A stretch of DNA of 64,000 bases from Laburnicola sp. R22_1 (taxonomy: Eukaryota > Ascomycota > Dothideomycetes > Pleosporales > Didymosphaeriaceae): contig JACONQ010000007.1 in assembly GCA_014281115.1 (NCBI GenBank), positions 1,612,001 to 1,676,000 of the forward strand, in the 5' to 3' direction. The translations under genes and the position numbers were made by a program. Positions 1 through 11,068 of the stretch are shown piece by piece. Each line of letters begins with the position of its first letter. Position 1 is the first letter of the stretch. The notes beneath the pieces were generated by a model. The model did not search any database. It was not told the origin of the DNA and worked only from the letters and a program-made list of their open reading frames with translations.

Positions 1-2347
1 CTCTTACGAAAATTACCCGGGCGTACCCTAGTTGTTACGCCCGACTTTAGTTCATGAGCTAAAACACGCAGTGGGGTCGAAGTGAGCAGCGCGCTTGTGG
101 GGGAAGCGAGCGCGCTTACAGACGCTGCGCAGACACTACCCTTATTGGGCACATCTGAGAAGGGAAGTCGATCAGCGTAGCCAACGTACCGTAGCAGAGT
201 ACGGCCGCAAGTACAGCCGAAGCGTGCACAGCTGCCATATTAGTTAGTTTTAAGGTAAAAAGCGTACTCTATAAACCGTGCACGCTTCGGCGGCTGTACT
301 TGCAGCCGTACTCCGCTACCGTACGTTGGCTACGCTGAAGTCGATCCTTCGCCAGCCTTCCATACCTGCCCGTTCGGGATCTTCCAGAGCCTTGGACAAA
401 AGTCGCGAGGCTGGCGGCACAGCAAATAAGCTTATCTATAAAGGTCGTTTACCGACGGGATAGGGCTAGCTAGCGGAGGGCCTTGACGGGCGGCTCACTC
501 CGAGATCGCCTTTGAGAGAGCTTGCGAGCGTCGGTGGAAGGTGAGATTTCTCGCGCGAATGACGGCATGGATTCGGGGATTGACGCATGGAAGAGAGATG
601 TAACGGAAATAGCAAGGATGAACCGAGTGTTGTATCCTTGGGTTATAAAGCGGTGGACCGTGGGGGGTTGAGTGGGAGGTTTACTGAGTCTGTTGCGCGA
701 AAGGGTTGAGTATCTCTAAGCTGAAAGATACAGCCGCTGATGCCTAGGTGTAGCATTCACTGTGGCTTTCTTAGCACTTCAACATGCACTAGAGTAAACC
801 CTTGAATAATATAGTAGATGGAACTCAGCCTTGTTGCGCATTCCTCTTCCCAACGTAAGAAGGTGCATTTTATCTCGTCCAAAGATTACAAATCCAACTG
901 GAAAAGAAAGTCTTCGCACCAGCAATGAAACCTCCTCCGCAACTGTCACTTCCACGTAATCCCTCTACGTCCCTCCACACGCGAACTATATCCCACACTT
1001 CACAGCCTCAAACCAAGCAAGCCACGACTAAAAATTAACTACATTCAAAACTACAACACAGTCATGCGTTCGAAAGAAGGGAAGAGAAGAGAATCGAATA
1101 CCTCGCTCCCTCCCACCAAGACCGAGGTCCAATTAACCTCGCGACCACGCCGCAACGCTGCTTCTTGACCTTGCCCACCCCGGCGTCGACGTCCCTAGCT
1201 AGGCTTATCTTCCCCGCACTCAACATCTCGAAATAGCTGCGTATACTACCTAGTTTACGCCTTTTCGCGTCGTATCGTATCGTATCTCCTTGCATCCGAG
1301 ATGGTGGGGGGCGGGACGGACGCACCGTCCGTCCCGTTGTAGCTGCTTTAATGCAGTCTGGTATTTCTGCACCTAATCATCATGAGCGTAGCGGATACGA
1401 AGCATGGTCTGCGCTTGATGTTCTGCCTGCCCATGTACTAGTAGTACCTACCCACCTAACGAAAGCACGAGTCTATGCCCCCCATCTTCCATCCCAGCCA
1501 TCTCGACTTGATAGACATCCCCCCTGCCTGGCCGGGGTTCACACGCAATCCAATCAATCCACTTCCAACCCCCAGTCCCCAAGTCTACGTAGATTCCCAC
1601 ATCTCTTCTGCACGACCAGTGCATTGTTGTTGTTGGCTCGGTCGGTCTGTCTGTCATACACCTCCTCCCTCCCATCATCGTCCCAAGACGTTTCCACATC
1701 GCTGGACGCTGTTAAGAATCCGCAATCATGTACGACCATCTTAGCTATCTATCATGAACCTCGGCCTCCGCGCATAGATACTCCATCTTCGTCACAGCCG
1801 CTATACTACCCCAGCAGGGGCCGGCGCTAATACGCTCGAATCCTCCCTCCCCAGACACCAACTTCATACGAAGCAAGCCAGTGAGCACATGACCGTCGCC
1901 ATATACCTTGCGCACTTGCCCATACCCGCCTCGTGTCAACGTTAATAATAGGTATAGTGCTCTTTTGATAGACTGCACCGAACATGATCCTCAACCCAGT
2001 ACGATGCAGTACCCTACGTTAACTTTCACGCGTATGACCCGGCACGACTGGCTGGGATTCATGATGGTTATGGAAAATGTCTCATGTAGAATTACCAGTC
2101 AGATTCCAGGGCTACTTGAAGTATTATTTCTAAAGTTAAACGATTTCATGTGCCAGCTAGGGCATACCCTCATCATCCAATTATTAGTCATGTACCCCAT
2201 CGATGCTATCGTGATCTTCGTGCAGCATTAATCGTGATTGTGATCGGGCTCAAATCGTCAAGCGCTTCAAACAACAAGAACTTGGCACCCATGTGCCGTT
2301 TCCGCCGTCGCCACTCGCTTTGACGCCAACTATCTTATGTATAGACC
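1..2347. other. Intergenic region with no supported gene
   Basis: No conserved coding sequence was recognised here. Open frames exist on both strands (for example around 1351-1830 and 1908-2231), but they are Pro/Ser/His-rich or low-complexity, overlap each other antisense and match no family I know. The only structure seen is the imperfect inverted repeat at 173-337, listed separately. The region probably holds the 3' flank of the PI31 gene plus genuine spacer. Confidence 0.5.
173..337. repeat. Imperfect inverted repeat (foldback)
   Basis: The left arm 173-229 and right arm 278-337 are reverse complements with a few mismatches and one 3-nt length difference. They flank a 48-nt AT-richer loop. 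Both arms contain a motif near GTGCACGCTTCGG and end in a TAGCCAACGTAC-like block. It could be a small MITE/foldback relic or a hairpin. No target duplication was identified. Confidence 0.6.
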
Positions 2348-3549
2348 CTAGATGAAGTCGCCATCACCAAACCCACCGAAAGGATTCGGCGGCCTACCTC
2401 CCGCACCACCTAGGCCGCCGAAGCCTCCTCCGCCAGGAAACCGAGGACCGCCCCGGTTATCTCGCGGCGCACCCCCCGGGCCGATGGGATCGTATCGTGC
2501 CCCAGGGGGCGCCATAGGATCATATCCGCCCTGACCACCCTGGCCGCCGAACAACGGATCGTCAAAGGTTGGATGCATGCCTCCACCCATGCCGCCAGGA
2601 CGTGGTATTCCACCGCCGAGATGGGGCCGGAGCGGATCGTGCGGTCCGAGACCGGGTGGGTAGAGGTCGTCGTGGCCCAAGCCTTGCGGGAAACGGTCGT
2701 CGCGGAGGCCGCCGCGCGGGGGACGGTTGATCTCGTACTCGTCTTCGAAGCCGGGCATCGGCTCGGGCAAGGGACGGCCAGGCTGGCGTGGGTGCGCGAG
2801 CGGGTCGTTGAAGGGGTAAGGACGAGCGGGCTCGGGCTCCTCAGGCGGTCGGCGCGGCTGCGAAGGCTCGCCTTGCCGCGGTTGATCCCGCACTCCCTCA
2901 GCAGCACTATCGTTCTGTGTATTAGACTCCTCGTATCCTTCTTTGCCCAGGCCAGGCGCCAGCTTCTGGATGATGGAGAGCTTCAGCAGGGAGGCAAAGT
3001 CGGCGAGACGGCCCTCAGAGATGAAGACGTCCTGCAGCTTCTTCGCTAGGTCATCCAGGGGCATGTCTTCTGATGCAGTAATGGGCAAGGAGCCTTCTGA
3101 TAGATAGTCCTTGGCAACGACGTCGAAGCTGGCCGTTTTGTCGTCGCCCACACCGAGGCCGAATACCACAGCTTTGGCTCCCAGTCTGTTGACCTTGACA
3201 ATGTACTCCAAGGCTGATTGTGAGTGCGCGTAGCGGAAAGCGTAGGCGCTGTGGGCGTTCCACATTGTCGGTAACGGTTGGGGGTTCTGCGCGTCTGCTG
3301 TCGCTTCTACCAGGCCTTAGTACGCGGCACCACGGCCTCACGTTGCTCATGAAGCTCACCTATCCTGTCGTCTTCGCCCAGACCGATGAGTCGAAAGCCG
3401 ACGGCGATCATGCCCGCGTGCACCGCGAGTGCGACGGCCTCGTACATGCTGTTGAGCTTGCTGCCGGCGGCTTTTGGCAAGCTAGACGCCATCAGCACAG
3501 AGAGCGACGGCGCGCCGAGCGGATTGCGCGCGCTATTTGCCGGTGCCAT
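2348..3549 (-). CDS. PI31-type proteasome regulator
   Basis: Proteasome inhibitor/regulator of the PI31 family, which binds 20S proteasomes and affects their assembly and transport. Two exons on the minus strand: 3549-3360 and 3306-2348. The intron runs from GTGAGC to TAG with a GTACTAAG-like branch site and closes the frame in phase 1, giving about 382 aa. The N-terminal half is the folded FP-like domain (NPLGAPS..., a YAFRY motif near the exon 2 start, VKVNRLG). The C-terminal half is the Pro/Gly/Asp-rich tail typical of PI31, with repeated DPL/PHDPL-type motifs and a final FGGFGDGDFI. An in-frame upstream ATG exists at 3648; I chose 3549 (MAPANS...) because the conserved domain begins shortly after it. 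The start is therefore uncertain by 33 codons. Confidence 0.85.
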
Positions 3550-4292
3550 GTTGCTGCGTGCGCCGAGGCGTGTAATGTGAATGAGATTCGGGCGGATGTA
3601 GTGTGGGATGCGTTGATGTGGTGCGAAGATGGAGTGTTGGTCTATCAAGAGGCCGAGACGCGCTTAGGCGACAGGAACGTCATGATTGCGGGCGTTCCTT
3701 AGAACGCGCGGGGACCCGAGTCACGTGATTCGCGTTGGCCCGGGGCTGGAGCCTGGGCGGGCGCTTCAAACCATAATCCATCAACACTGTTGTGGGGAGC
3801 CGACGTACACAGAAAAAAAGGTTATAGCTAGTTATTTTCTTTCACCATAGTATAGTTGCGGGATGCAGCTTTGTTCACAAAAAAAACCATAATCCATCGT
3901 ATTGAACTGATGAGAAACTAGCACCCGCAGCAGATACGACAGTGCGTACCAATTGCGGAGAGCGAACTAGATGCCCGTGCCCCAGATAACCATGCGCAGA
4001 TACAACTGAATATCGATATATACATTCTGCACTACCAAAGGATATCGTTCGAGAAAACGAAAAACGCAAAGAAAACCAAGTTATAGACAATCGCGCAGAC
4101 CTGTCGGGCCAAATGAAAATTATGCATTGGTGGGAAACGCAGTTACTCGTATGCAAAATACCGAACGATGGCCCAAAGGCACGCCTTTGATAGGGAGATG
4201 AATTTCCGGCCCATCCAACGCCGGTAATGCAATGCAGAAGCAACAAAGTTATGCAGAAAGAAAGGAAATGCGCACAGCGGATGAGCAAAGTA
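3550..4292. other. Intergenic spacer
   Basis: Spacer between the PI31 5' end and the ATG18 3' end. It contains the 101-nt A-tailed insert flanked by 15-bp direct repeats described separately at 3768-3898. No convincing coding sequence; the 137-codon frame at 3875-4288 (-) has no recognisable domain. Confidence 0.5.
3768..3898. repeat. Short A-tailed insert with 15-bp direct repeats
   Basis: AAACCATAATCCATC occurs exactly at 3768-3782 and again at 3884-3898. The 101 nt between the copies end in a run of A immediately before the second copy. A short insert, terminal poly-A and a perfect target-site-like duplication are what retroposition of a small RNA by LINE-type machinery leaves. The insert itself was not matched to a known RNA. 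Confidence 0.5.
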
Positions 4293-5779
4293 TTATTCTG
4301 GTAAATCTTGAGACGCGCTCGCGAGCTCGTTAGGCTCCAAAAGACTATGAGTGTCAGCTACCGTGCCCAGCTGCCTCCAAGGTGCGAACTTACGAATATT
4401 GCTTGAACAAAGTGCCCTCTCCTCCTTTCTCCAGATCGACGTTGAATACGTAGTAGCTACCCTCGCTGGTGACAATCATGATCTGAGGTCCGTTGTTGCT
4501 GAGCGCAACCACCGTCCTCACTGGGCCCGTTGACGAACTGGTAGCGGACCGCGGTATCTTCACCCAGGCAAAATCACGAGACGGTTCCCAGATCTCGGCC
4601 ACCGCACTCGGAAGATATCCTCCAACTGTTGCTGCAAATGTCTTGCCCACATTTTGTGACGTTCGCCGTATCATACTCGCGAATGTGGGGTTGCTCGGCG
4701 GTCTCCGCTCTGGCGCAGCGCTCTCCATCATGCTGTCTTCGTATACGTCCGGCATTTCCTCGCTCGCGCGGCTACTGCTGCGTCCTCGTGTTGATGGTGG
4801 TGCGCCCGAGGAGGAAGAGACACTATTAGACCGACCCGCGTTGGGTGCGCCCAATCGGAAGATATGGATGGTCTCGGTAGCGGACGATACGCACAGCAAA
4901 GTTGAGGTCGAGTTGAAGGACATGCTGTATATCCGCGCAGGTATGGAGCCTCTTCTAAACTGATAGAGCTTCTCGCCGTTGGGGACTGAAAATACTCTTA
5001 TAATTGTCCCTTTCTCGGAAGCTGTGGCTAATAGTGTGCCGTCGCTATTCAACGCGATGCAAGAGAGGGGCGAGTTATGCGCTTCTATCACATTCACCGC
5101 TTCCAGCTTCGCGGCATCGTATATCAGAATCTCGCCCTTTTCCGGGGTCACATGTTCGGATTTCGGTGGAGCGTGCGAGGGTGGCTGGAAGGTAGTGGGC
5201 GCAGCTTTGGACGGCAGCGGATAGACGAGGTAGTTGTTCTCCGAAGAGGCCGAGAGTGCACATATCGCTACGTTCTGTTAGACATGCTGGAGGGAACTGC
5301 AGACAGGCCTACCGTTTGGGTTTGGCGACGTCTTCTCGGTCTTGAGCATGGCCATGTTGCTGATGTCGTAGATGTACAGCTCCGACTCGAGCACGACCAC
5401 TAGCCTTTTCCTGTTCAGTCGCATGCCCAGAATGGCGGTCCGGAAGGTCATCTCGCATATGGTAGAGTGTCGCTGCCACCGTCAGTCGCATGGCCAGGAT
5501 GCTTGGTCACTGCACCCACCTTGGTATTCTGTATGCGCAGCACCCGCGGCGAGAGTGTGAGGGCGACCAGCGAGGTGGAGAACAGCATCTCCAAGCTCGA
5601 GACATCGCCATCGCGCGACTCGGACTGCTTGGCGAAGGGATCGGTCGTGTAGATGCGGTATCCTTTGGTGGTGCCTAGCCGTGCTTTAACAGAGTGCGCG
5701 GGCGGTATGCAACGGGCGTCTTACCCACGCCGAGATAGCTGTGGTCCTGGTTGAACGTAACAAAGTTCATCGACGTCAT
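4293..5779 (-). CDS. ATG18: Autophagy-related protein 18 (PROPPIN)
   Basis: WD40 beta-propeller that binds PI3P/PI(3,5)P2 and acts in autophagosome formation and vacuole membrane retrieval. Five exons on the minus strand: 5779-5725, 5674-5520, 5472-5313, 5267-4394 and 4344-4293. All have GT-AG junctions and frame sums close exactly, giving 431 aa, the usual ATG18 length. The protein starts [19 protein letters not shown]. It carries the phosphoinositide-binding motif in the variant YQFRRGS (the FRRG box) and the usual '[21 protein letters not shown]' blade just before it. The Ser/Arg-rich acidic loop after FRLGAPN is the disordered insertion normal in filamentous-fungal ATG18. The last small exon encodes [16 protein letters not shown]. 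It is divergent from PPM2, with 399 bp between start codons. Confidence 0.93.
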
Positions 5780-6178
5780 GGTGCGGTGCAGCTGCCCAGG
5801 TGGACTGCGGCCTGCAAAGGTTCCTCGGGTTGGGTGAGCGTCTAGCAGCTGTCGGAGCTTGGGGCACCCGCGGGGTCAGTCGTCGAAACAAGCAGCGCGA
5901 GCAGAGAGCTACGTAGAGACATGTGTGGCCGGAAGCGCACGGGAAGAACAAACGCGCACGTCTCTACTTCGCAAGCCTCGACACTTGGAACTGCCCGCAC
6001 CTCGACAGTCAACTTTCTTTGAACTGACCGAGTGAACGTTAGCACATGCGCCAGCAAGGATGTGATCACACCCCGCTCGGAAGACGCTAGCCAAAAAGGG
6101 CTGCCAGCTTGGCGACATCGTCGAAACTCCGAGTCCCATACACGGGCTCGACACACCCCATGACCTAGGTACGCTGAA
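5780..6178. promoter_or_regulatory. Shared divergent promoter, ATG18 / PPM2
   Basis: 399 bp separate the ATG of ATG18 (minus) and that of PPM2 (plus). Both promoters and both 5' UTRs must lie here. No clear TATA box or known operator was seen. Confidence 0.6.
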
Positions 6179-9100
6179 ATGGCGCCAGATCCAAATACGC
6201 GGACGAACAAGTCCGGGGGGAGGAAGTCTGGGCACGCCTGGCCAAAGCAGGAGAGGATAGATGATGCCATCATGAATGTGAGTAACATTCACTTCGCCGT
6301 CTGCTCTGTGGACGGAACTGAACGAAGCCAGACAAACGATAGCAGCATTGTCTCGAAACGCAGTGTGTGCAAGCTGTACATGGCAGAAGAACCGGACTTC
6401 TACGAGCCTTTCGTCCCAAAGTTCATACGGAGAAACCCCCTGATCAACCGCGGATACTGGCTTCGAATGCATGCAGTAGAGCAAGTAGTGTGTCAATTTC
6501 TCAAAAATAACGACGGAAAGTCCAAGGTCGTTGTCAACTTGGGATGCGGGTAGTGAGTAAGAATTTCCATGGTACAATCTTGCAAAGACAGTCACTCACC
6601 GAAAAGTAAAGTGATCCTCTGCCCTTTCAGTTCTGGCACAGGCATGCTTCTACAGCTCACAACACCATATTTGTGGATGTAGACTATCCGCAGCTGATTT
6701 CGAGAAAGTGTGACCGCATGCTGAACAATCATCTCCTGCGAAATGCGCTGCTCCAGACGAACCTACGCCCAGCTCAGGCGCCCGTCTACATGCGCAGTGA
6801 CCAGTATTTGGCGCTCGGCTGTAATCTTCGAGACCTTCAAGCGCTGGAGCGGCTGTTGAAGACCGAGATAGACGCTACACGCTCTTCCTTCCTGTTCGTG
6901 GCCGAGGTCTCCGTGACATACATGCCTACTGCAGACGCCGACGCACTGATCCAGTGGGCAAGCACCGTGGAAGATGGTACGTGTCTCAGTCACACACTAT
7001 GTGCAGCTTCCTAAGTTTACAGTACAGCTCGCTTTTGCCTGTTGGAACAGTATCTGCCACAGGGTCCGGACCATCCCTTCGCTCAAACCATGCTAAGACA
7101 TTTTGACAAGCTGCACACCCCCATACAGGCCGTCAAGCAGTATCCCCTACTGACCCAACAGATATCCCGGTTCCGTGATGCTGGTTGGCCAGCAGTGGAC
7201 ATTGCTCGTAATCTGTGGGACTTGTGGTCGGATGAAGGCTTCACCTCTCCGACGTTACGACGTGGGTTGGATGCAGTCGAGCCGTTTGAGTACGTGTGCC
7301 CAATTTCCTGTCTCGCATCACTGACACTTGAGCAGCGAATGGGAAGAATTCGCCCTCTTTGCCGGTCACTACTTTCTCTTAGTGGCTTCAAACTCCAAGA
7401 CTGCAAAATCACTTGAACCGCCCAGTGCCGATGCCGATGCTCGACGAGGGACCAACCAGACAGATCAACTACTCATGTCATTAACACATCATGCGACTTC
7501 AGCCCAATCCCCGATGTCTCCACGTCGATTCGGTGCTGCATTTGGCCTTGGCGGGAACACTGTTGCTTTCCATGGCGGCCAGGGTGTCCAGACACGGCTG
7601 GCAAGCATCGATGTGCTGGTACGGGACGTCCCAGCGCCATGCATCCAGCCATGCGCGCTGACACCGCCGCAAGCACGCATATGCCACACGGTCACCCCTC
7701 TAGATGATACCACTGCACTGTTGGTAGGCGGGCGTGCATCTCCGTCCTCTGCACTTGCAGACTGCTGGCTAATCCAGCATGGACTTTGGAAACGAGTCGC
7801 CGACTTGAACCCAGCTCGTTTCAGGCATAGCTCTGTTAGATTGACTCTTCCGTCTAACAGGCCCGATGACCCCGACGCTGAGGCAGTATTGGTCTTCGGC
7901 GGCAAAACGAGCGATGGCACAGTGTTAGATGAATGGACACTATGGACACATCAGCATGGATGGAAAACGGTTACAGTCGACGGTCCGCATCCTTCTGCAC
8001 GTTTTGGTGCCGCACTGTCCATGATGGGTCCGACCCAGAGTTGGGGTGTCATGGTTGGTGGGATGGCCCCCAGCGGCACAGTACAGGAGGACTTCTGGGA
8101 GTGGCACATTTCCGTGGCACCGCACCCGCAGCTAAGATTCTTTGATCGCACCAATGAAGTTCGCCACAAGACGGGAAAATGTGCTTTCGGGCGGTTAGGA
8201 GCCAATCTCGTCGCGCTCGGACATTCTCTATTGCTCATAGGTGGTGTTTCGAAGCAGGGGATCTTAGGTTTATCCCAAGACTTCCTGGCTATAACTCGGG
8301 AAGCTGGTGACACTACATTTAGTGTAGAACACCCTGTCACGAGGCAGACACCGTCCATCTGGCCTTTGCTTGTTGGGACGAGCGCCGCTGCAGTATCCCA
8401 GGATGAGGTAGTGTTTGCAGGTGGCGGGGCCGTCTGCTTCTCCATGGGAAGCTTCTGGAACACTGGATTCTTCTCGCTCACCCTTGGAGCGGGAGACATG
8501 CGACCATGGACAATTGCCGTGTCTCAGAATCGTGACGCAGCGAAGACGGACGACCCGCAACGGCACTCTAATTCCGATGGCAAACGCCCTGCAAGGGCGA
8601 GGAACGTTCGGCCCGCTTTGCCTCGTAGTGCTAGCATTTCAAGGACTCGAATCGAGTCTGCAGAGGACTTCGCAACGGTACTTGCCGCTTCTCAGCCTGT
8701 TGTCATCGAGGACCTTGATATCGGCCCGTGCAAAGACCTATGGACTCTCGATTACCTAAAAGAGAAAATAGGTGCGGATCGAGAAGTCGTCATTCACCAG
8801 TGCGTTTCGGACCGCATGACGTTCAAGGACAAAAACTTCTCGTACGTCAAGAAGCCCTTCGGAGCTTTCGTAGACGGCATATCAACAGGTGCTCAAACAT
8901 ATCTACGTGCCGTATCGTCCTCGCAGCCAAACAAACTCCCGACCAAGCTTGAAGACGACTTCCCGTCCATAGCCAGCGATTTTGTGTTACCTGAAATCTT
9001 CGAAGTGATCAAGACGAATCTACACAGCTCACCCCTCCGCATCTCCGGCCCCGTAGCTCTTTGGCTACACTACGATGTACTCGCCAACATTTTGTGTCAG

Positions 9101-9608
9101 GTACGCAATCCTACACTGTACTGGTAACAACCTTGCTAATGCCGTGTCCGTCGCATTATAGATCCGAGGGTCCAAAACCCTCCACCTCTTCCCCCCCTCC
9201 GACGTCAAGCACCTCTCCTACCCACCCGGCGGCTCCAGCTCCAACACCGACATCCTAACCTCCAAAGACACCAGACTCGGCCAAACACACCCTCACACCG
9301 CCCATCTGAAGCCCGGTGACATCCTCTTCATACCCCCCATGTGGAGCCACATCGCCATGCCCGAAGACGGCGCGAGCGTCGCAGTCAACATCTTTTTTAG
9401 GAATCTAGACACCGGTTATGCAGCGGGGAGAGACGTGTATGGCAATCGGGACTTGCAGGCGTACGAGAACGGCCGCAGGGACGTCGATCGCATTGCCAAA
9501 GCGTTCAGGAATGTTCCGGAGGATATGGCGAGGTTTTATATTGAGCGTTTGGCAGCCGAGTTGCTGGATAAAGCGAGCCAGGTTGGTGCGAGCAAGAAGG
9601 CTGAGTGA
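6179..9608 (+). CDS. PPM2: tRNA wybutosine-synthesising protein 4 (LCM-kelch-JmjC)
   Basis: Enzyme for the last steps of wybutosine formation at G37 of tRNA-Phe: carboxyl methylation and methoxycarbonylation using SAM. Six exons: 6179-6277, 6332-6552, 6612-6976, 7028-7289, 7336-9100 and 9162-9608. Every junction is GT-AG and in phase, giving 1052 aa. The N-terminal leucine-carboxyl-methyltransferase domain shows KRSVCKLY, the SAM site LGCGYDPLPF (split by intron 2) and FVDVDYP. The middle is a kelch propeller with repeated GG and gRFGaalS/W motifs. The C-terminus is a cupin/JmjC domain with WLHYD and WSHIA as likely metal ligands. This three-domain order is diagnostic for PPM2/TYW4. No breaks were seen. 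Confidence 0.93.
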
Positions 9609-11068
9609 GCCTCCGTTCATGAACCTCGCAGCTCTTGTGTGCATCAGACAGTGTATTTCGCGGCGGCAGACTAGCAGATATATCCACCCCAAGTACAACA
9701 AGTACATAAAAGTACCAAATTCTGCTCCGCAAATCACGATGAAAAGATCCCATAGTACCTCCTCTCTCAACTGCTTATCTTCACACCACCCCTCGTTCAC
9801 CACCTCACCCACACTCGTCACCCTCCCATTCCCCCCGGCGCTCCGCGCAAGATCCAACCCACCCTAACCACCCCCTCCTTCCACTCATAAACCCAGCCCG
9901 ATACCCAACCACACCCCTACATACCTATGCTACCTTTCTCCCAGCTTTCTCCCAGCTCATTCCAATCCAACCCTCCCCCCTCAACCCGCAACACTTACCA
10001 TCCCATCCCCCAATCCATCCCGCCACGCCAATATCCAACAAAGAACAACATCCGCATAGTCCAGAGGACAAATCTTCTTCACTGCGGAGACTAGGTAACC
10101 CAAAGTATTAAAGTAACCGCCACGCTAGGCCCTAACAACAAGACAAGGAAAAGACGAACCCCACAGCTTTCCCTTACAGCGTTGTACCGTATACCAAAAG
10201 GTCTGCGATGTTTCTCTTCCTGAAGAAGAACCCCCGAAAAAACGAGACAAATTCTCAGTCCAACTTCACCTGGATAGGATATCAAGCGATGCTGCTCAGA
10301 CGGGAGGGCGACTGATCGCATCGCATGCATGCATGCCGAGGATTGGATGAGCGTTAGCACACCGCACCGATCGCGAAGCGTAGTCGGAACTAGAACGAGA
10401 ACTAGGAAAATGGGGATTGGCATGACAGAGTCGAGCCGAGAGGATAGACAAAAGTGAGTGTGTATGCTAAAAAACGACACCACCTACGTAGATGCAGAAA
10501 CACCGAGTCAGTAGTCTGCACAACACAAGATAGTGCCCATATAATCATTTCCCATTGCATCGCTATATATATATATATATCGTCGACATACCCCCAAAAA
10601 AACGCCATGCAAATCCAGCAAGAGCCTAGGCACTAATACACATTAGGAAGAAGAGATGAAAGATGTAGATGCTCTCAGCTCACTCAGCCGCACCCGAAAT
10701 CATCCTAGTCTGTCAACTCTTTCCCAAATGCACCCAGCAGCACAGATGCAACCAGACCAGCACCCGCGCAAGGCCAAGCATCCAAATTACAATACATGAA
10801 AAAAAGGAAAGCGGCAGGGAACAGGGAACAGGGAACAGGAGTACAAGGTTTCCTTGCCGAATATCCTGAACCGATGGGTGACCACCCATACAACTTAGAC
10901 AAGGGATGGAGCCAGATCAAAAACGCCGTAGACAACCAGTCCCCATTTCAGGAGAGAGATGTGGATCGTAGCCTGGTCGACAGATCTGGTCCTAGAAATC
11001 GTAATATTACCGTATCATGATGTCATAAATCGTACCCATATATATAGAAAGAGAAGGGAAGTGCATGG
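9609..11068. other. Intergenic region, convergent 3' flanks
   Basis: About 1.46 kb between the PPM2 and Pps1 stop codons. It is C/T-rich at 9740-10080 and contains a short (TA)n tract at 10564-10580. Scattered frames (for example 10091-10483 minus) show no conserved features. Nothing else is supported; it probably contains both 3' UTRs. Confidence 0.5.
10564..10580. repeat. (TA)n microsatellite
   Basis: Seventeen bases of perfect TA dinucleotide repeat in the spacer between PPM2 and the Pps1-type phosphatase. Confidence 0.9.

Noticed and set aside
1351..1830. 159-codon open frame on the plus strand
   Set aside because: Ser/Pro/His-rich, overlaps several antisense frames and shows no domain; probably chance openness.
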